Assembly (NCBI GenBank): GCA_964482235.1
Contig: CAYZWU010000005.1
Span: 62,001-126,000, forward strand
DNA length: 64,000 nt
Reading direction: 5' to 3'
DNA from: CAYZWU01 sp964482235
Lineage (GTDB): Bacteria; Planctomycetota; B15-G4; CAYZWU01
The position numbers and the translations under genes are program-made. The stretch's first letter is position 1, and each line of letters opens with the position of its first letter. Below, in pieces: positions 42,878 through 50,846 of this stretch. The notes beneath the pieces are model-generated. The model worked only from the letters and a program-made list of their open reading frames with translations. It was not told the DNA's origin and searched no databases.

Positions 42878-45007
42878 TCACATGGCCGAGGTGCGCATCT
42901 CCATCGGCTGCTTGAGAAGCCAGAGGCTCATGATGCTGAATAGGATCATGGCGATCAGCATGGGCAGCTGGCTTCGGAACGTGGATCGCGAATCTCCGAA
43001 GATGGCGCCTGCCGTGCACCGCGCGGTCCAGAGGCTGTAGACGTGGCCGATCATGACGAAGAAGACCTGCAGGATCCAGAGAGTCTGGAGATCGATCAGC
43101 GGCTTCAGCGTCCACTCCGCCGTGCCGAAGATGTTGGATCCGTTCCCGAAGGGATCGGATAGGAGGGCGATCACCTTCTGCCCCTCCATGAGCAGGTGCT
43201 CCGAGTTGTGCGCCAGGTGGTAGAACAGCGCGATCGGCAGCAAGGCATAGGCATACCGGATGAAGTACTCGCGGAAGGTCACACCGCTGCTCGCTCCGGC
43301 CATGGCGCGCGAGAGCGCAACGAGCAGGGCGTAGAGCACGATCGGAGCTACCATGATGCCTGCCATGCCGATGGAGAACGAGGCGATCTCACCGAGGCCG
43401 AGGCCCGTTTCCACCCAGTTGACGATCTTTCCCCAGGCGGGCGTCATGGTCAGACCGTGAAATCCGGTGAGCGACAGCATCATCAGGGCGAGGTAAGCCT
43501 CGTCGGTGCGCGGCCGGTTGTGCACCGAGAGGTCTGTGCCCCAGGGGCGGAGCCGGATCGCCACGTTCTTCTTCTCGCACGTCTTGAGACACTCCATGCA
43601 GGTGATGCAGTACGTATTCTGGCGCATGGTGCCGAGGTACTCGAAGGTGGGGCAGGCCTCGCCGTCCTCGTTCCCCTTGAAGCACGACCGTGTGCGGCAG
43701 GAGCGGCACGCGCCCTCCCTGTCCCGGGCCCGCACCTCCACCGGCGCGAAGAGGGCATAGAGCCCGCTGATGCGGCCCACGAGGCAGCCGTACCGGCAGA
43801 AGGAGCGGCGGTCGAAGACGAAGGCGCTCACGAAGGTCAGGCCCAGGATCACGAGACCGAGCCACGCCGTGGCGCGCGGTATCATGGTCACGCCGAAGCC
43901 GAGCTCGATCCAGGTCAGGCCGACGAACAGGATCGTGGCGGGCCAGATGTTGCGCATGAAGCGCGGCCACGCGAGTCCCAGGCTGAGCCCGGTGCGTTTC
44001 CGGCCAAAGAGGCGGAGCCCCTCGGCCCAGTCGGAGATGGCGTCCCAGGGGCATACGTAGCACCAGGCCTTGCCCGCGTAGGCCACGAGCCAGATCAGCC
44101 CCCCCCACCAGATGGTCCAGGTGAGGATCGGAGCGATGTTCTTCGACGGCAGCTGGCTGCCGAAAAGACCGGCCGCGATGATCAGCAGAAAGATCACGAC
44201 AAAAAGAGACCGGCAGACGAACCGTGTGAGAGTGTGCCGCAGCAGGCGGCCGAGCCATTCGAAGCGGAGCAGGTCGAAGCGACCCGTTTCATCGCCACCG
44301 GAGGTCTCGGCCGCATCCTCGCCCGGATTCCCGCCTCCATCCCGCCTCTTTCCGGCGCGCAGCTCGATGATGACGAAGGAGATGAGCAGAACGAGGGCGA
44401 TGCTCGTGTAGTAGAGCCAGTTCGGGATGCCCCACATGGTGTGCATGAAGTAGCCGGCGGGATCCTCCCTGAAAGCGTCGCGATGCTCGGAGGAGCAGAA
44501 GTTGTAGGTCTTGCCCTGCCAGGTGGCCTCGAACTCCCTGTTCATCCCGAGAGGGGTGAAATCACCGCCCACCCGGCAGACGAGACAGACCTCGGCCAGA
44601 TAGCGCTCCGGGTCCTCGTTGAAACGCTCGCGGCAGATCTCCGTGCAGAAGAAGTACGATTCGTCGCGATAGACCGACTCGATCTTTTCGCCCACCTCCA
44701 TGTGGCAGACGGGATCGAGGTGCGCCATCTGCCCGGGTACACTCTCCTCATCGTGCCCGATCATCCCCTTCTCGAACCGCTCAGCGCAGCCCTCGCAGCA
44801 GAAATACCTGACCTTTCCCTGCTCGGTCTCCCTGCTCGGCGCCGTGGCGGGATCGACATCCATGCCGCAACCGGGACAGATCTCCACGGCCGCTTCCTGC
44901 GCGATCCCCGTTTCGGTTGTTTCAACCTTCCTGTGGCCGCAAACGATCACGGCAAGGACCAGGGCACCGCATATGTAGGGGAAGAGCAGGGCAAGACGCG
45001 AGATCAT
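42878..45007 (-). CDS. Triple-YHS, NapH-like membrane iron-sulfur protein
   Basis: 709 residues: an N-terminal membrane segment, then three Cys-rich YHS/TRASH-like units (CPGCGMDV...YFCCEGC; DPVCHMEV...YFFCTEIC; CLVCRVG...YNFCSSEH) in the first ~190 residues. A NapH-like multi-helix region follows with membrane-side cysteine motifs CYVCPWD and CRYGCLVG, and Cys clusters CRSCRTRSCFKG...CPTFEY and CITCMECLKTCEKK for 4Fe-4S centres. Further membrane helices complete it. YHS units in general bind metal ions and NapH passes electrons from quinol. Joining them suggests metal delivery or maturation for the neighbouring enzymes, or a metal-gated electron path. It is last in the operon; its ATG overlaps the preceding stop by four bases. 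Confidence 0.83.
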   Translation of the reverse strand: MISRLALLFPYICGALVLAVIVCGHRKVETTETGIAQEAAVEICPGCGMDVDPATAPSRETEQGKVRYFCCEGCAERFEKGMIGHDEESVPGQMAHLDPVCHMEVGEKIESVYRDESYFFCTEICRERFNEDPERYLAEVCLVCRVGGDFTPLGMNREFEATWQGKTYNFCSSEHRDAFREDPAGYFMHTMWGIPNWLYYTSIALVLLISFVIIELRAGKRRDGGGNPGEDAAETSGGDETGRFDLLRFEWLGRLLRHTLTRFVCRSLFVVIFLLIIAAGLFGSQLPSKNIAPILTWTIWWGGLIWLVAYAGKAWCYVCPWDAISDWAEGLRLFGRKRTGLSLGLAWPRFMRNIWPATILFVGLTWIELGFGVTMIPRATAWLGLVILGLTFVSAFVFDRRSFCRYGCLVGRISGLYALFAPVEVRARDREGACRSCRTRSCFKGNEDGEACPTFEYLGTMRQNTYCITCMECLKTCEKKNVAIRLRPWGTDLSVHNRPRTDEAYLALMMLSLTGFHGLTMTPAWGKIVNWVETGLGLGEIASFSIGMAGIMVAPIVLYALLVALSRAMAGASSGVTFREYFIRYAYALLPIALFYHLAHNSEHLLMEGQKVIALLSDPFGNGSNIFGTAEWTLKPLIDLQTLWILQVFFVMIGHVYSLWTARCTAGAIFGDSRSTFRSQLPMLIAMILFSIMSLWLLKQPMEMRTSAM

Positions 45008-45654
45008 GATGCGACTCCTTGGGCAAGCGATTCGGCCGTTTCGGAGGCCGCCCCGGACGCCTGGCGGCGCCTCATCTTGATTCGGATCGCCCGGATGACC
45101 ACGAGGAAGAGCACGAGGCCGGAGAAGGAGCCGATGGCAACCGCCCAGGGAGAACCGGGCTCGCCGACCACCACGGGGAGGTCGATGATCCAGGGAGCGC
45201 CTTCCGCCTCGTACTCGATGCGCACCGTGTAGTTCGCCTCGTCTTCGAATTCGGGGAAGAACTTGTACACCGCCTGCTCGAGGCTCGCCTCGACAGGACC
45301 GTAGATCACCCTGTCGGATCCGAAAAGACGGTCCCTCATCACACTCATGGTCACGCGGCTGTCAAAGAGCTCGCCGCTGCCGAGGTTCTTGATGTAGACA
45401 TGGTAGGTGCACCGCTCCCCCGGGCACGGGATGCCCGGGTAGCCCGTCATCTTCACCTCGTGCGGTCCGGCGTTGACCCTGTAGGTCAGAACGGGGGTCT
45501 GGGGATACTGCTCGTCGTAGGCGTAGTGAGGGATCCCCAGGATATGGTGGGCGAGGAGAACCGGCGCAAAGACCGCGGCTCCGATGGAAAGGAAAAGAAC
45601 GATCCGCGCGAAAGGGGATCGCAGGCTCTTGAAGAGGCGATTCTTCCTTTTCAC
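45004..45654 (-). CDS. Membrane protein with two anchors, nap-operon accessory
   Basis: 216 residues: an N-terminal membrane helix (IVLFLSIGAAVFAPVLLAHH), a ~130-residue outside beta-rich domain with a Cys pair (GIPCPGERCTYHVYIKN), and a C-terminal membrane helix (VAIGSFSGLVLFLVVIRAI) with a basic tail. It resembles FixH/YtkA-like accessory proteins in layout only; no family is certain. Both ends overlap neighbours by four bases between napH and the triple-YHS gene, so it is made together with them and may belong to the same membrane complex. Confidence 0.72.
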   Translation of the reverse strand: MKRKNRLFKSLRSPFARIVLFLSIGAAVFAPVLLAHHILGIPHYAYDEQYPQTPVLTYRVNAGPHEVKMTGYPGIPCPGERCTYHVYIKNLGSGELFDSRVTMSVMRDRLFGSDRVIYGPVEASLEQAVYKFFPEFEDEANYTVRIEYEAEGAPWIIDLPVVVGEPGSPWAVAIGSFSGLVLFLVVIRAIRIKMRRRQASGAASETAESLAQGVAS

Positions 45655-46739
45655 GACTCTCCTCCCGCCTCATCGACTGCCTCTCCGGCGAGATCCGGAG
45701 TTTTTTCTTTTCCTCTCCCCATGCAGGAGCTGTAACCGAGGACACCGCCGGAGCAGTGGGAGATGCAAACCCCGCAGTTGTCGCACTCGATCCCCATCTT
45801 GTCGGTCATGGGGCTCAAGCCCATGGTGCACGACGTGATGCAGGTACCGCAGCGCGTGCACCCCTCTTTCTTCCGCCTGACGCGCACGAGCCGCGCCGCG
45901 CCGAGGAGGGAATAGAGCGCTCCTCCCGGGCAGATGTAGCGGCACCACCAGCGGCGCGACACGGTGATCTCGACGGCCATGATCACAACGAGTACGAGGC
46001 TCAACCAGGTCAGGCCGTTGATGTTGAATCCGTACTCACCGATCTCGGCTGAGTCGAACAGACCGAAAACGAGATCGTGAAGCTCGCGACCCACGATCGC
46101 GGGCGGGTAGACGTAGCCGAGTACAGGCATGGCAAGGAAAGCGGCCAGGACAAGACCCGTGGCGAGCAGCGTGTGCTTGATCCATCGCGAGAACCGGATG
46201 TCGCGAGGCTTGAGCTCGAGGAACCGCAGGACCTTTCGCAGCTTGTCGGTGAACTCGAGGAGAAGGTTCACCGGACAGATCCAGGAACAGAAGACGCGCC
46301 CCAGCAGGAGGGTCACGATCAGGGGAAAGATCAGGCTGATCAGGAGAACCTTCTCGGCCGTGCCGCTGGCCGCCACGCTCTCGGCCGCGGCAAGCGGATC
46401 GGTGATCGACAGCTCGCCGATCTCGGCCGACCACATGCCGCCGCGCACCTCCTGTGCGTAGTCGAGAACCTGTCCGCGGTTGCGTACGAGCTGGTCCATC
46501 CGCTCGATTTCACCGTCCGGCATGGCGCGGAATACCCGGTCGAGGCCGACGAGCGCGTCGCCCTGCAATTCTCCGTCCCACTTCTCGATGTTCTTGTCCA
46601 GCTCGCGCGCGGAAAGATAGTTGACGTAACGCGCCACGGCCGGCACGGCAATGATGTAGACCACGACCAGGATCTGGACCAGGCGCCGCGCCACCTGCAG
46701 CTTGTGGATTCTTCTCCGTTCTGCAGTATTCGCCGTCAT
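45651..46739 (-). CDS. napH: NapH-like quinol dehydrogenase membrane subunit
   Basis: 362 residues with at least four membrane helices and the paired motifs FCSWICPVNLLLE and WCRYICPGGALYSLL typical of NapH/PcfH-type proteins. Two 4Fe-4S ferredoxin motifs near the C-terminus follow (CTRCGTCITSC and CDNCGVCISHC). NapH with NapG moves electrons from quinol toward the periplasmic nitrate reductase. An insertion of ~90 residues between the first two helices (ARELDKNIEKWDGELQG onward) makes it longer than the usual ~290. It is coupled by ATGA overlaps on both sides. Confidence 0.9.
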   Translation of the reverse strand: MTANTAERRRIHKLQVARRLVQILVVVYIIAVPAVARYVNYLSARELDKNIEKWDGELQGDALVGLDRVFRAMPDGEIERMDQLVRNRGQVLDYAQEVRGGMWSAEIGELSITDPLAAAESVAASGTAEKVLLISLIFPLIVTLLLGRVFCSWICPVNLLLEFTDKLRKVLRFLELKPRDIRFSRWIKHTLLATGLVLAAFLAMPVLGYVYPPAIVGRELHDLVFGLFDSAEIGEYGFNINGLTWLSLVLVVIMAVEITVSRRWWCRYICPGGALYSLLGAARLVRVRRKKEGCTRCGTCITSCTMGLSPMTDKMGIECDNCGVCISHCSGGVLGYSSCMGRGKEKTPDLAGEAVDEAGGES

Positions 46740-47398
46740 GACGACGACTCCTTTTTAGCCGAGGGCCACAGACGGTCGGTGGCCACACGGATGGCGCGCC
46801 GGTCGCGGACGATACACGTTTCCTCGCAGAGACCGCACCCCGTGCATTTCTCGTCGTGGATCACGGGCGCGTTCCGGAAGTTCTGCGTGATGGCCCTGTT
46901 GCGCAGGGGGCAGATGGTGTGGCAGGCGCCGCAGATCCCTGTCCCGTTGTGCGAGACGCAGAGCCTCACATCAACGACAGCCACGCCCATCTTCGCTTCT
47001 TCCTTCTCGACCAGGGGATTGATGGCGCCGGTGGGACATGTTTCACCGCACCTGAGACAGAGGTTGCATCCCCGCTCCCCGGGAATCAGGAACGGCGTTC
47101 CCTGCAGGCTGCCCGCTTCCGGCCCGAAGAGCTCGATGCACAGGACCTCGCACGAGTCGGCGCAGCGCGTGCAGCGGATGCAAAGCGAGAGGAACTCCTT
47201 CTCGTCCCGCGATCCGGGCGGCCTCACCATTCCGAGACCGCCCCGCGCGCCGGCCGGCATGGAACGGCTCCGGCGGAGACCGAGAAAGCCGGCCAGGAGC
47301 CCGCCCAGAACGGCTGTTCGCGTCACGGCACCGCCCGAAAGGCTGAAGAAGGAACGCCGGCCGACTCTTCTCGTTCTGTCCTCTTGCCGCGTCATCAC
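46736..47398 (-). CDS. napG: NapG-like periplasmic ferredoxin (second copy)
   Basis: 220 residues with a twin-arginine signal (GRRSFFSLSGGAVTRTAVLGG), the RPPG segment seen in NapG, and four Cys clusters for 4Fe-4S centres: CIRCTRCADSC, CNLCLRCGETC, CGACHTIC and CTGCGLCEETC. It should be exported folded by Tat and sit at the membrane with NapH. It is a tandem paralogue of the next gene upstream, and its start overlaps that gene's stop by four bases. Two diverged NapG copies may serve different partners. Confidence 0.88.
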   Translation of the reverse strand: MMTRQEDRTRRVGRRSFFSLSGGAVTRTAVLGGLLAGFLGLRRSRSMPAGARGGLGMVRPPGSRDEKEFLSLCIRCTRCADSCEVLCIELFGPEAGSLQGTPFLIPGERGCNLCLRCGETCPTGAINPLVEKEEAKMGVAVVDVRLCVSHNGTGICGACHTICPLRNRAITQNFRNAPVIHDEKCTGCGLCEETCIVRDRRAIRVATDRLWPSAKKESSS

Positions 47399-48084
47399 GT
47401 GCTCCTCGGTTGAACGCGGATCGCCTGCGGATACCGGATGCAGGCCCGCTCACAGAGACCGCAGCCCACGCAGTTCCGCTTGTCGAGCAGCGGCTTCTCC
47501 CACATCCCGGCGCGGAGCGCGAATCCCTCGAGCGGGCAGGCGCGCACGCACGCCCCGCAGGAGGCACCGTTGAAGGAGTAGCAGAGATGCTTGTCGAGCA
47601 CGGCTGTTCCCATGCGGACCTCGCTGCGGATCGTGTCGATGTCCCGGCGCGTGGTCCTGAGTGCGCCCGAAGGGCAGGCGGCCGTGCAGAGGAGATCGTT
47701 TCCCCGGGCGCCGTTGCAGAGGATGCAGGCCTGGCGTCGCGGGAAGATGACCGGAGTCCCGGGCTGCCCGGGGCCGGGCGACATGGAGAGGTCCTTTCCC
47801 GTTTCATCGGAGAAGGCCACGATGCACCGGTTCGGGCAGGCGTCGATGCAGCGGCCGCAGCGGATGCACCGGGCGAGGAATTCCTTTTCAGGCAAGGCGC
47901 CGGGCGGGCGGAGGCACGACGTCCGGCCGCTGGCGCTGCCCCGGGAGATCAGCCAGCCGCTTCCGGCGGAAGCCGCCACGAAGAGCAAGCCAACGGGAAG
48001 ATGTTTCAGGAAAGAGCGCCGGCCTGCACGGGCAACGGTCCCGGTGCAAGATCTCTGCGGCGTTCTGTTCCTTTCCTTCATCAT
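47395..48084 (-). CDS. napG: NapG-like periplasmic ferredoxin (first copy)
   Basis: 229 residues with a twin-arginine signal (GRRSFLKHLPVGLLFVAAS), RPPGALPEKEF, and four 4Fe-4S Cys clusters: CIRCGRCIDAC, CILCNG...CTAAC, CGACVRAC and CVGCGLCERAC. The order matches NapG, giving a periplasmic electron carrier between NapH and the terminal enzyme. It starts 32 bases after the NapA stop. The ATG-ATG start has only a distant GAGGAAGG, so translation may depend partly on coupling. Confidence 0.87.
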   Translation of the reverse strand: MMKERNRTPQRSCTGTVARAGRRSFLKHLPVGLLFVAASAGSGWLISRGSASGRTSCLRPPGALPEKEFLARCIRCGRCIDACPNRCIVAFSDETGKDLSMSPGPGQPGTPVIFPRRQACILCNGARGNDLLCTAACPSGALRTTRRDIDTIRSEVRMGTAVLDKHLCYSFNGASCGACVRACPLEGFALRAGMWEKPLLDKRNCVGCGLCERACIRYPQAIRVQPRST

Positions 48085-48116
48085 CGCGATCGTCTCGAGC
48101 CTTCCTCTTCAGTCCG

Positions 48117-50846
48117 CTATATCCTCTCGATTCGGGCGGCGAGCTTCTTGTAATCAGCCTGTCCCGAAACCGGGTCCCAGGCGCGGTGGCTGACGGCGTT
48201 CACGAGCCAGCGGTTCTTCCGCGGATCGGCGCTGTCCGCCACGGAGAGGTTCCAGGGGCTGAAGAGGTACCCCTCGGGCACCTCGTTGCGCGCGGGGCGG
48301 ACGATCGACATCGTTCCCACGGATACGCGCGCCTCGTAGTGGCCGCGCCGCGTGACGACGCGCACCCGCTCGCCGTCCTCGAGACCGTAGCGCTTGGCAT
48401 CGGCCTCGTTCACCTCGACGTACTGTTCCGGAACGAGCTTCAGCGTCGTGGCGCCGCGGATCGTCTTGGAGGTGTGGAAGTGCTCGTACACGATGCCGAG
48501 GCCGAGCCAGAAGGGGTACTTGTCCCCCCTGATCGCGTCCTCGAGAGACTTGGATCTGTTATCGTAGAACTCGAGATCGGGCAGCTCGGGCACGAGGCCC
48601 TTGTCGCGGGCCAGCTTGAGCAGGTCGGGGTTCTTGTAAAGCCAGGGACCCTCCCCTACCTTTGCACCGTACTTGCGGAACTGATCGGTCACATCCTTGA
48701 TAATGCTGTTTCCGGGACCGTAATCCTGCTCGCAGAGCTTGAACCTGGCCTTGCCGTCAGGGTGGCGGAAGTTGGAGTAGGGCTGACCCTTCCACTTCTC
48801 CTGGTGCATGTAGCGGCGAACCGTTCCCCCGCGGCTCGCGATCTCGGCCGTGGGAGCCGGCCACTGGATCCCGCGGAGCCGCCTCAGCTGCTCGTAGAGG
48901 CCGATCCCGTCGCGGTCGCGCACATCGAGCATGCCGGAGAGGTCGGCGTCCGATCCCTTCGATGCCTTGACGATATCCTCGAAGATCTCCTCGGGATCGT
49001 AGAATTTCTGGCCGTATTCGTTCTTGAGCTTCTTCTTGTACGGGATGATCCTGTCGGCGTCGAGACCGAGCTTAATGGCGATCGACTTGCACTTGTCGAT
49101 GGCCAGGTCCATGTCGGGCAGGGCCTCGGTGAGCACCTTGCCCTTGTCGTCGCGGCCGACACTCACGCCGTCGCAGACATAGACGCGGCGCTCCGACTGG
49201 ATGTACGTGCCGCCCGTCCACTCGCCCCAGGTGATGGCCGGGAAGATGACATCGCCGTAGAGCACGTTGGGAGCGTGGCGGTAGATTTCCTGGACCACGC
49301 AGAAGAGCTTGGTGAGCGCCGGCCGCACGAGCGTGTTCACGTCGGGCAGGTGGATGTGCGTCGTGTACATCCAGAACATCGCCTTGAGGTCGCCCTCGCA
49401 GGCCCGCTCCAGCATGCCGAGCGCCATGGGATTCTTGAGCAGGCTGGTCTGCGCGAGGCGGTCGCGCGGAACGCGCCAGCAGTCGGCGATCCAGTCGCGC
49501 CACTCCTCGTTCTTCAGCGGCTGGTTGAAGGGGAGGCGCCCGGTCAGACCTCCCATCAGCCGCTCGCTCATGGCGTTCGGCTGGCCCGTCTGGGAGTGGG
49601 TCCCGCAACCTCTCCGGCCGAGGTTGCCTGTCAGGAGGTGGAGGTTGATGATCGAGATCGTGTTGTGCTGGCCGTGGAGCATCTGGTTGTACCCGATCCC
49701 CCAGTAGGTGAGCACGCCGCCCCGTCCCCTCTTCTGCCCCTTGACCGATGCCTCGGCCCAGCGGGCGGCCACCTTCTCGATCTCGTCGACCGTCACCCTG
49801 CCGCGATCGAGGAGCGCGAGCCGCTCGATCACCTGCTGCGGCGAGTAGCGTTCCTTGACCGCCTTGACGTACTCGCGCCACCCGTTGGTGTTCTCATCGA
49901 GCCACTTCTCGGGCATGACGGCCTCGGGATGCTTGGTGACGATCACGTGGGCGATGGCGTTCAGGTAGGAGATGTCGCCGTTCAGGGTGGCGAAGTGGAA
50001 CGAGTTGCGCGGGTTGATGTTCTCCAGCCCCTGCACCGTTCCCGTGCGTCGCGGGTCGGAGACGAGGGTGGGGATGTCGGCCGCCTTCTTCCGGTCAGCC
50101 ACGCGCCAGAAGAGCACGGGGTGCGCCTCGCGGGCGTTGTGCCCCCAGAATGTGATCATGTCGGCGTCATCGATGTCCTCGTAGCTGGTCGGCGGCGCGT
50201 CCGAGCCGTAGGACGCGAAGTAGCCCGTCACGGCCGACGTCATGCACATGCGTGCATTGGCCTCGATCGAGTTGGAACCGATGATCCCCTTGAGCAGGAG
50301 GTTCTCGATCCACTGGGCCTCCATGGTCAGCTGCCCCGACCCGCTCAGTCCGACGCAGTTGCCGCCGTACTTCTTCACGAGGGACGCGACCTTCTCGGCC
50401 ACGAGCTCCTCGGCTTCCGCGTAGGGCATCTTGTGGAAGACATCGTCGTCGAACCGTCCCTTCGATGCGGACACGTGACCCGTATCGGGATCGCTCATGT
50501 CCTTGCGCACGAGAACGTGGGTCAGCCTGTCACGGTAGACCGGCTCGTGGGCATTGAGGCCCTTGATGCACTGGATCCCCTTGTTGGTGGGGTGCAGCTT
50601 GTCCGGGATGATTCCCACGATGCGGTCCCCTTCACAGGAAATCATGGTCCCGCAGCCCACGCCGCAGTACGGACACGCGGCCTGAAGCGTATGCCGAGCA
50701 CCACCAGCCAATCCCCGTGACTCCATGGCCGCAGCATGAGCGAACTCGCCAGGGAATATGGGAAAAGCGGCCGCAGCGGCCGTGACTCCGGCCGACCACT
50801 TGACGAAATCGCGACGGTTCATAAGAGGCTTGGTGGGTTTCTTCAT
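48117..50846 (-). CDS. napA: NapA-type periplasmic molybdopterin oxidoreductase
   Basis: 909 residues with a Tat signal (NRRDFVKWSAGVTAAAAAF) and an N-terminal 4Fe-4S site (Cys58, 61, 65 and 93: CPYCGVGC and GIQCIKG). The bis-MGD molybdenum domains follow, with Cys201 in NARMCMTSAV as the expected Mo ligand, as in NapA. TGQPNAMSERLMGG and the C-terminal cofactor domain (PARNEVPEGYLFSPW) agree with the Nap branch. The region after TGQPNAM differs from classical NapA, and the protein is about 80 residues longer, so nitrate is the likely but not certain substrate. NapB, NapC and NapD genes are absent here. Its start overlaps the ten-haem cytochrome's stop by four bases, pointing to that cytochrome as electron donor. 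Confidence 0.87.
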   Translation of the reverse strand: MKKPTKPLMNRRDFVKWSAGVTAAAAAFPIFPGEFAHAAAMESRGLAGGARHTLQAACPYCGVGCGTMISCEGDRIVGIIPDKLHPTNKGIQCIKGLNAHEPVYRDRLTHVLVRKDMSDPDTGHVSASKGRFDDDVFHKMPYAEAEELVAEKVASLVKKYGGNCVGLSGSGQLTMEAQWIENLLLKGIIGSNSIEANARMCMTSAVTGYFASYGSDAPPTSYEDIDDADMITFWGHNAREAHPVLFWRVADRKKAADIPTLVSDPRRTGTVQGLENINPRNSFHFATLNGDISYLNAIAHVIVTKHPEAVMPEKWLDENTNGWREYVKAVKERYSPQQVIERLALLDRGRVTVDEIEKVAARWAEASVKGQKRGRGGVLTYWGIGYNQMLHGQHNTISIINLHLLTGNLGRRGCGTHSQTGQPNAMSERLMGGLTGRLPFNQPLKNEEWRDWIADCWRVPRDRLAQTSLLKNPMALGMLERACEGDLKAMFWMYTTHIHLPDVNTLVRPALTKLFCVVQEIYRHAPNVLYGDVIFPAITWGEWTGGTYIQSERRVYVCDGVSVGRDDKGKVLTEALPDMDLAIDKCKSIAIKLGLDADRIIPYKKKLKNEYGQKFYDPEEIFEDIVKASKGSDADLSGMLDVRDRDGIGLYEQLRRLRGIQWPAPTAEIASRGGTVRRYMHQEKWKGQPYSNFRHPDGKARFKLCEQDYGPGNSIIKDVTDQFRKYGAKVGEGPWLYKNPDLLKLARDKGLVPELPDLEFYDNRSKSLEDAIRGDKYPFWLGLGIVYEHFHTSKTIRGATTLKLVPEQYVEVNEADAKRYGLEDGERVRVVTRRGHYEARVSVGTMSIVRPARNEVPEGYLFSPWNLSVADSADPRKNRWLVNAVSHRAWDPVSGQADYKKLAARIERI

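Noticed and set aside
48186..50720. An 844-codon plus-strand frame
   Set aside because: Shadow of napA; no motifs and unlikely composition.
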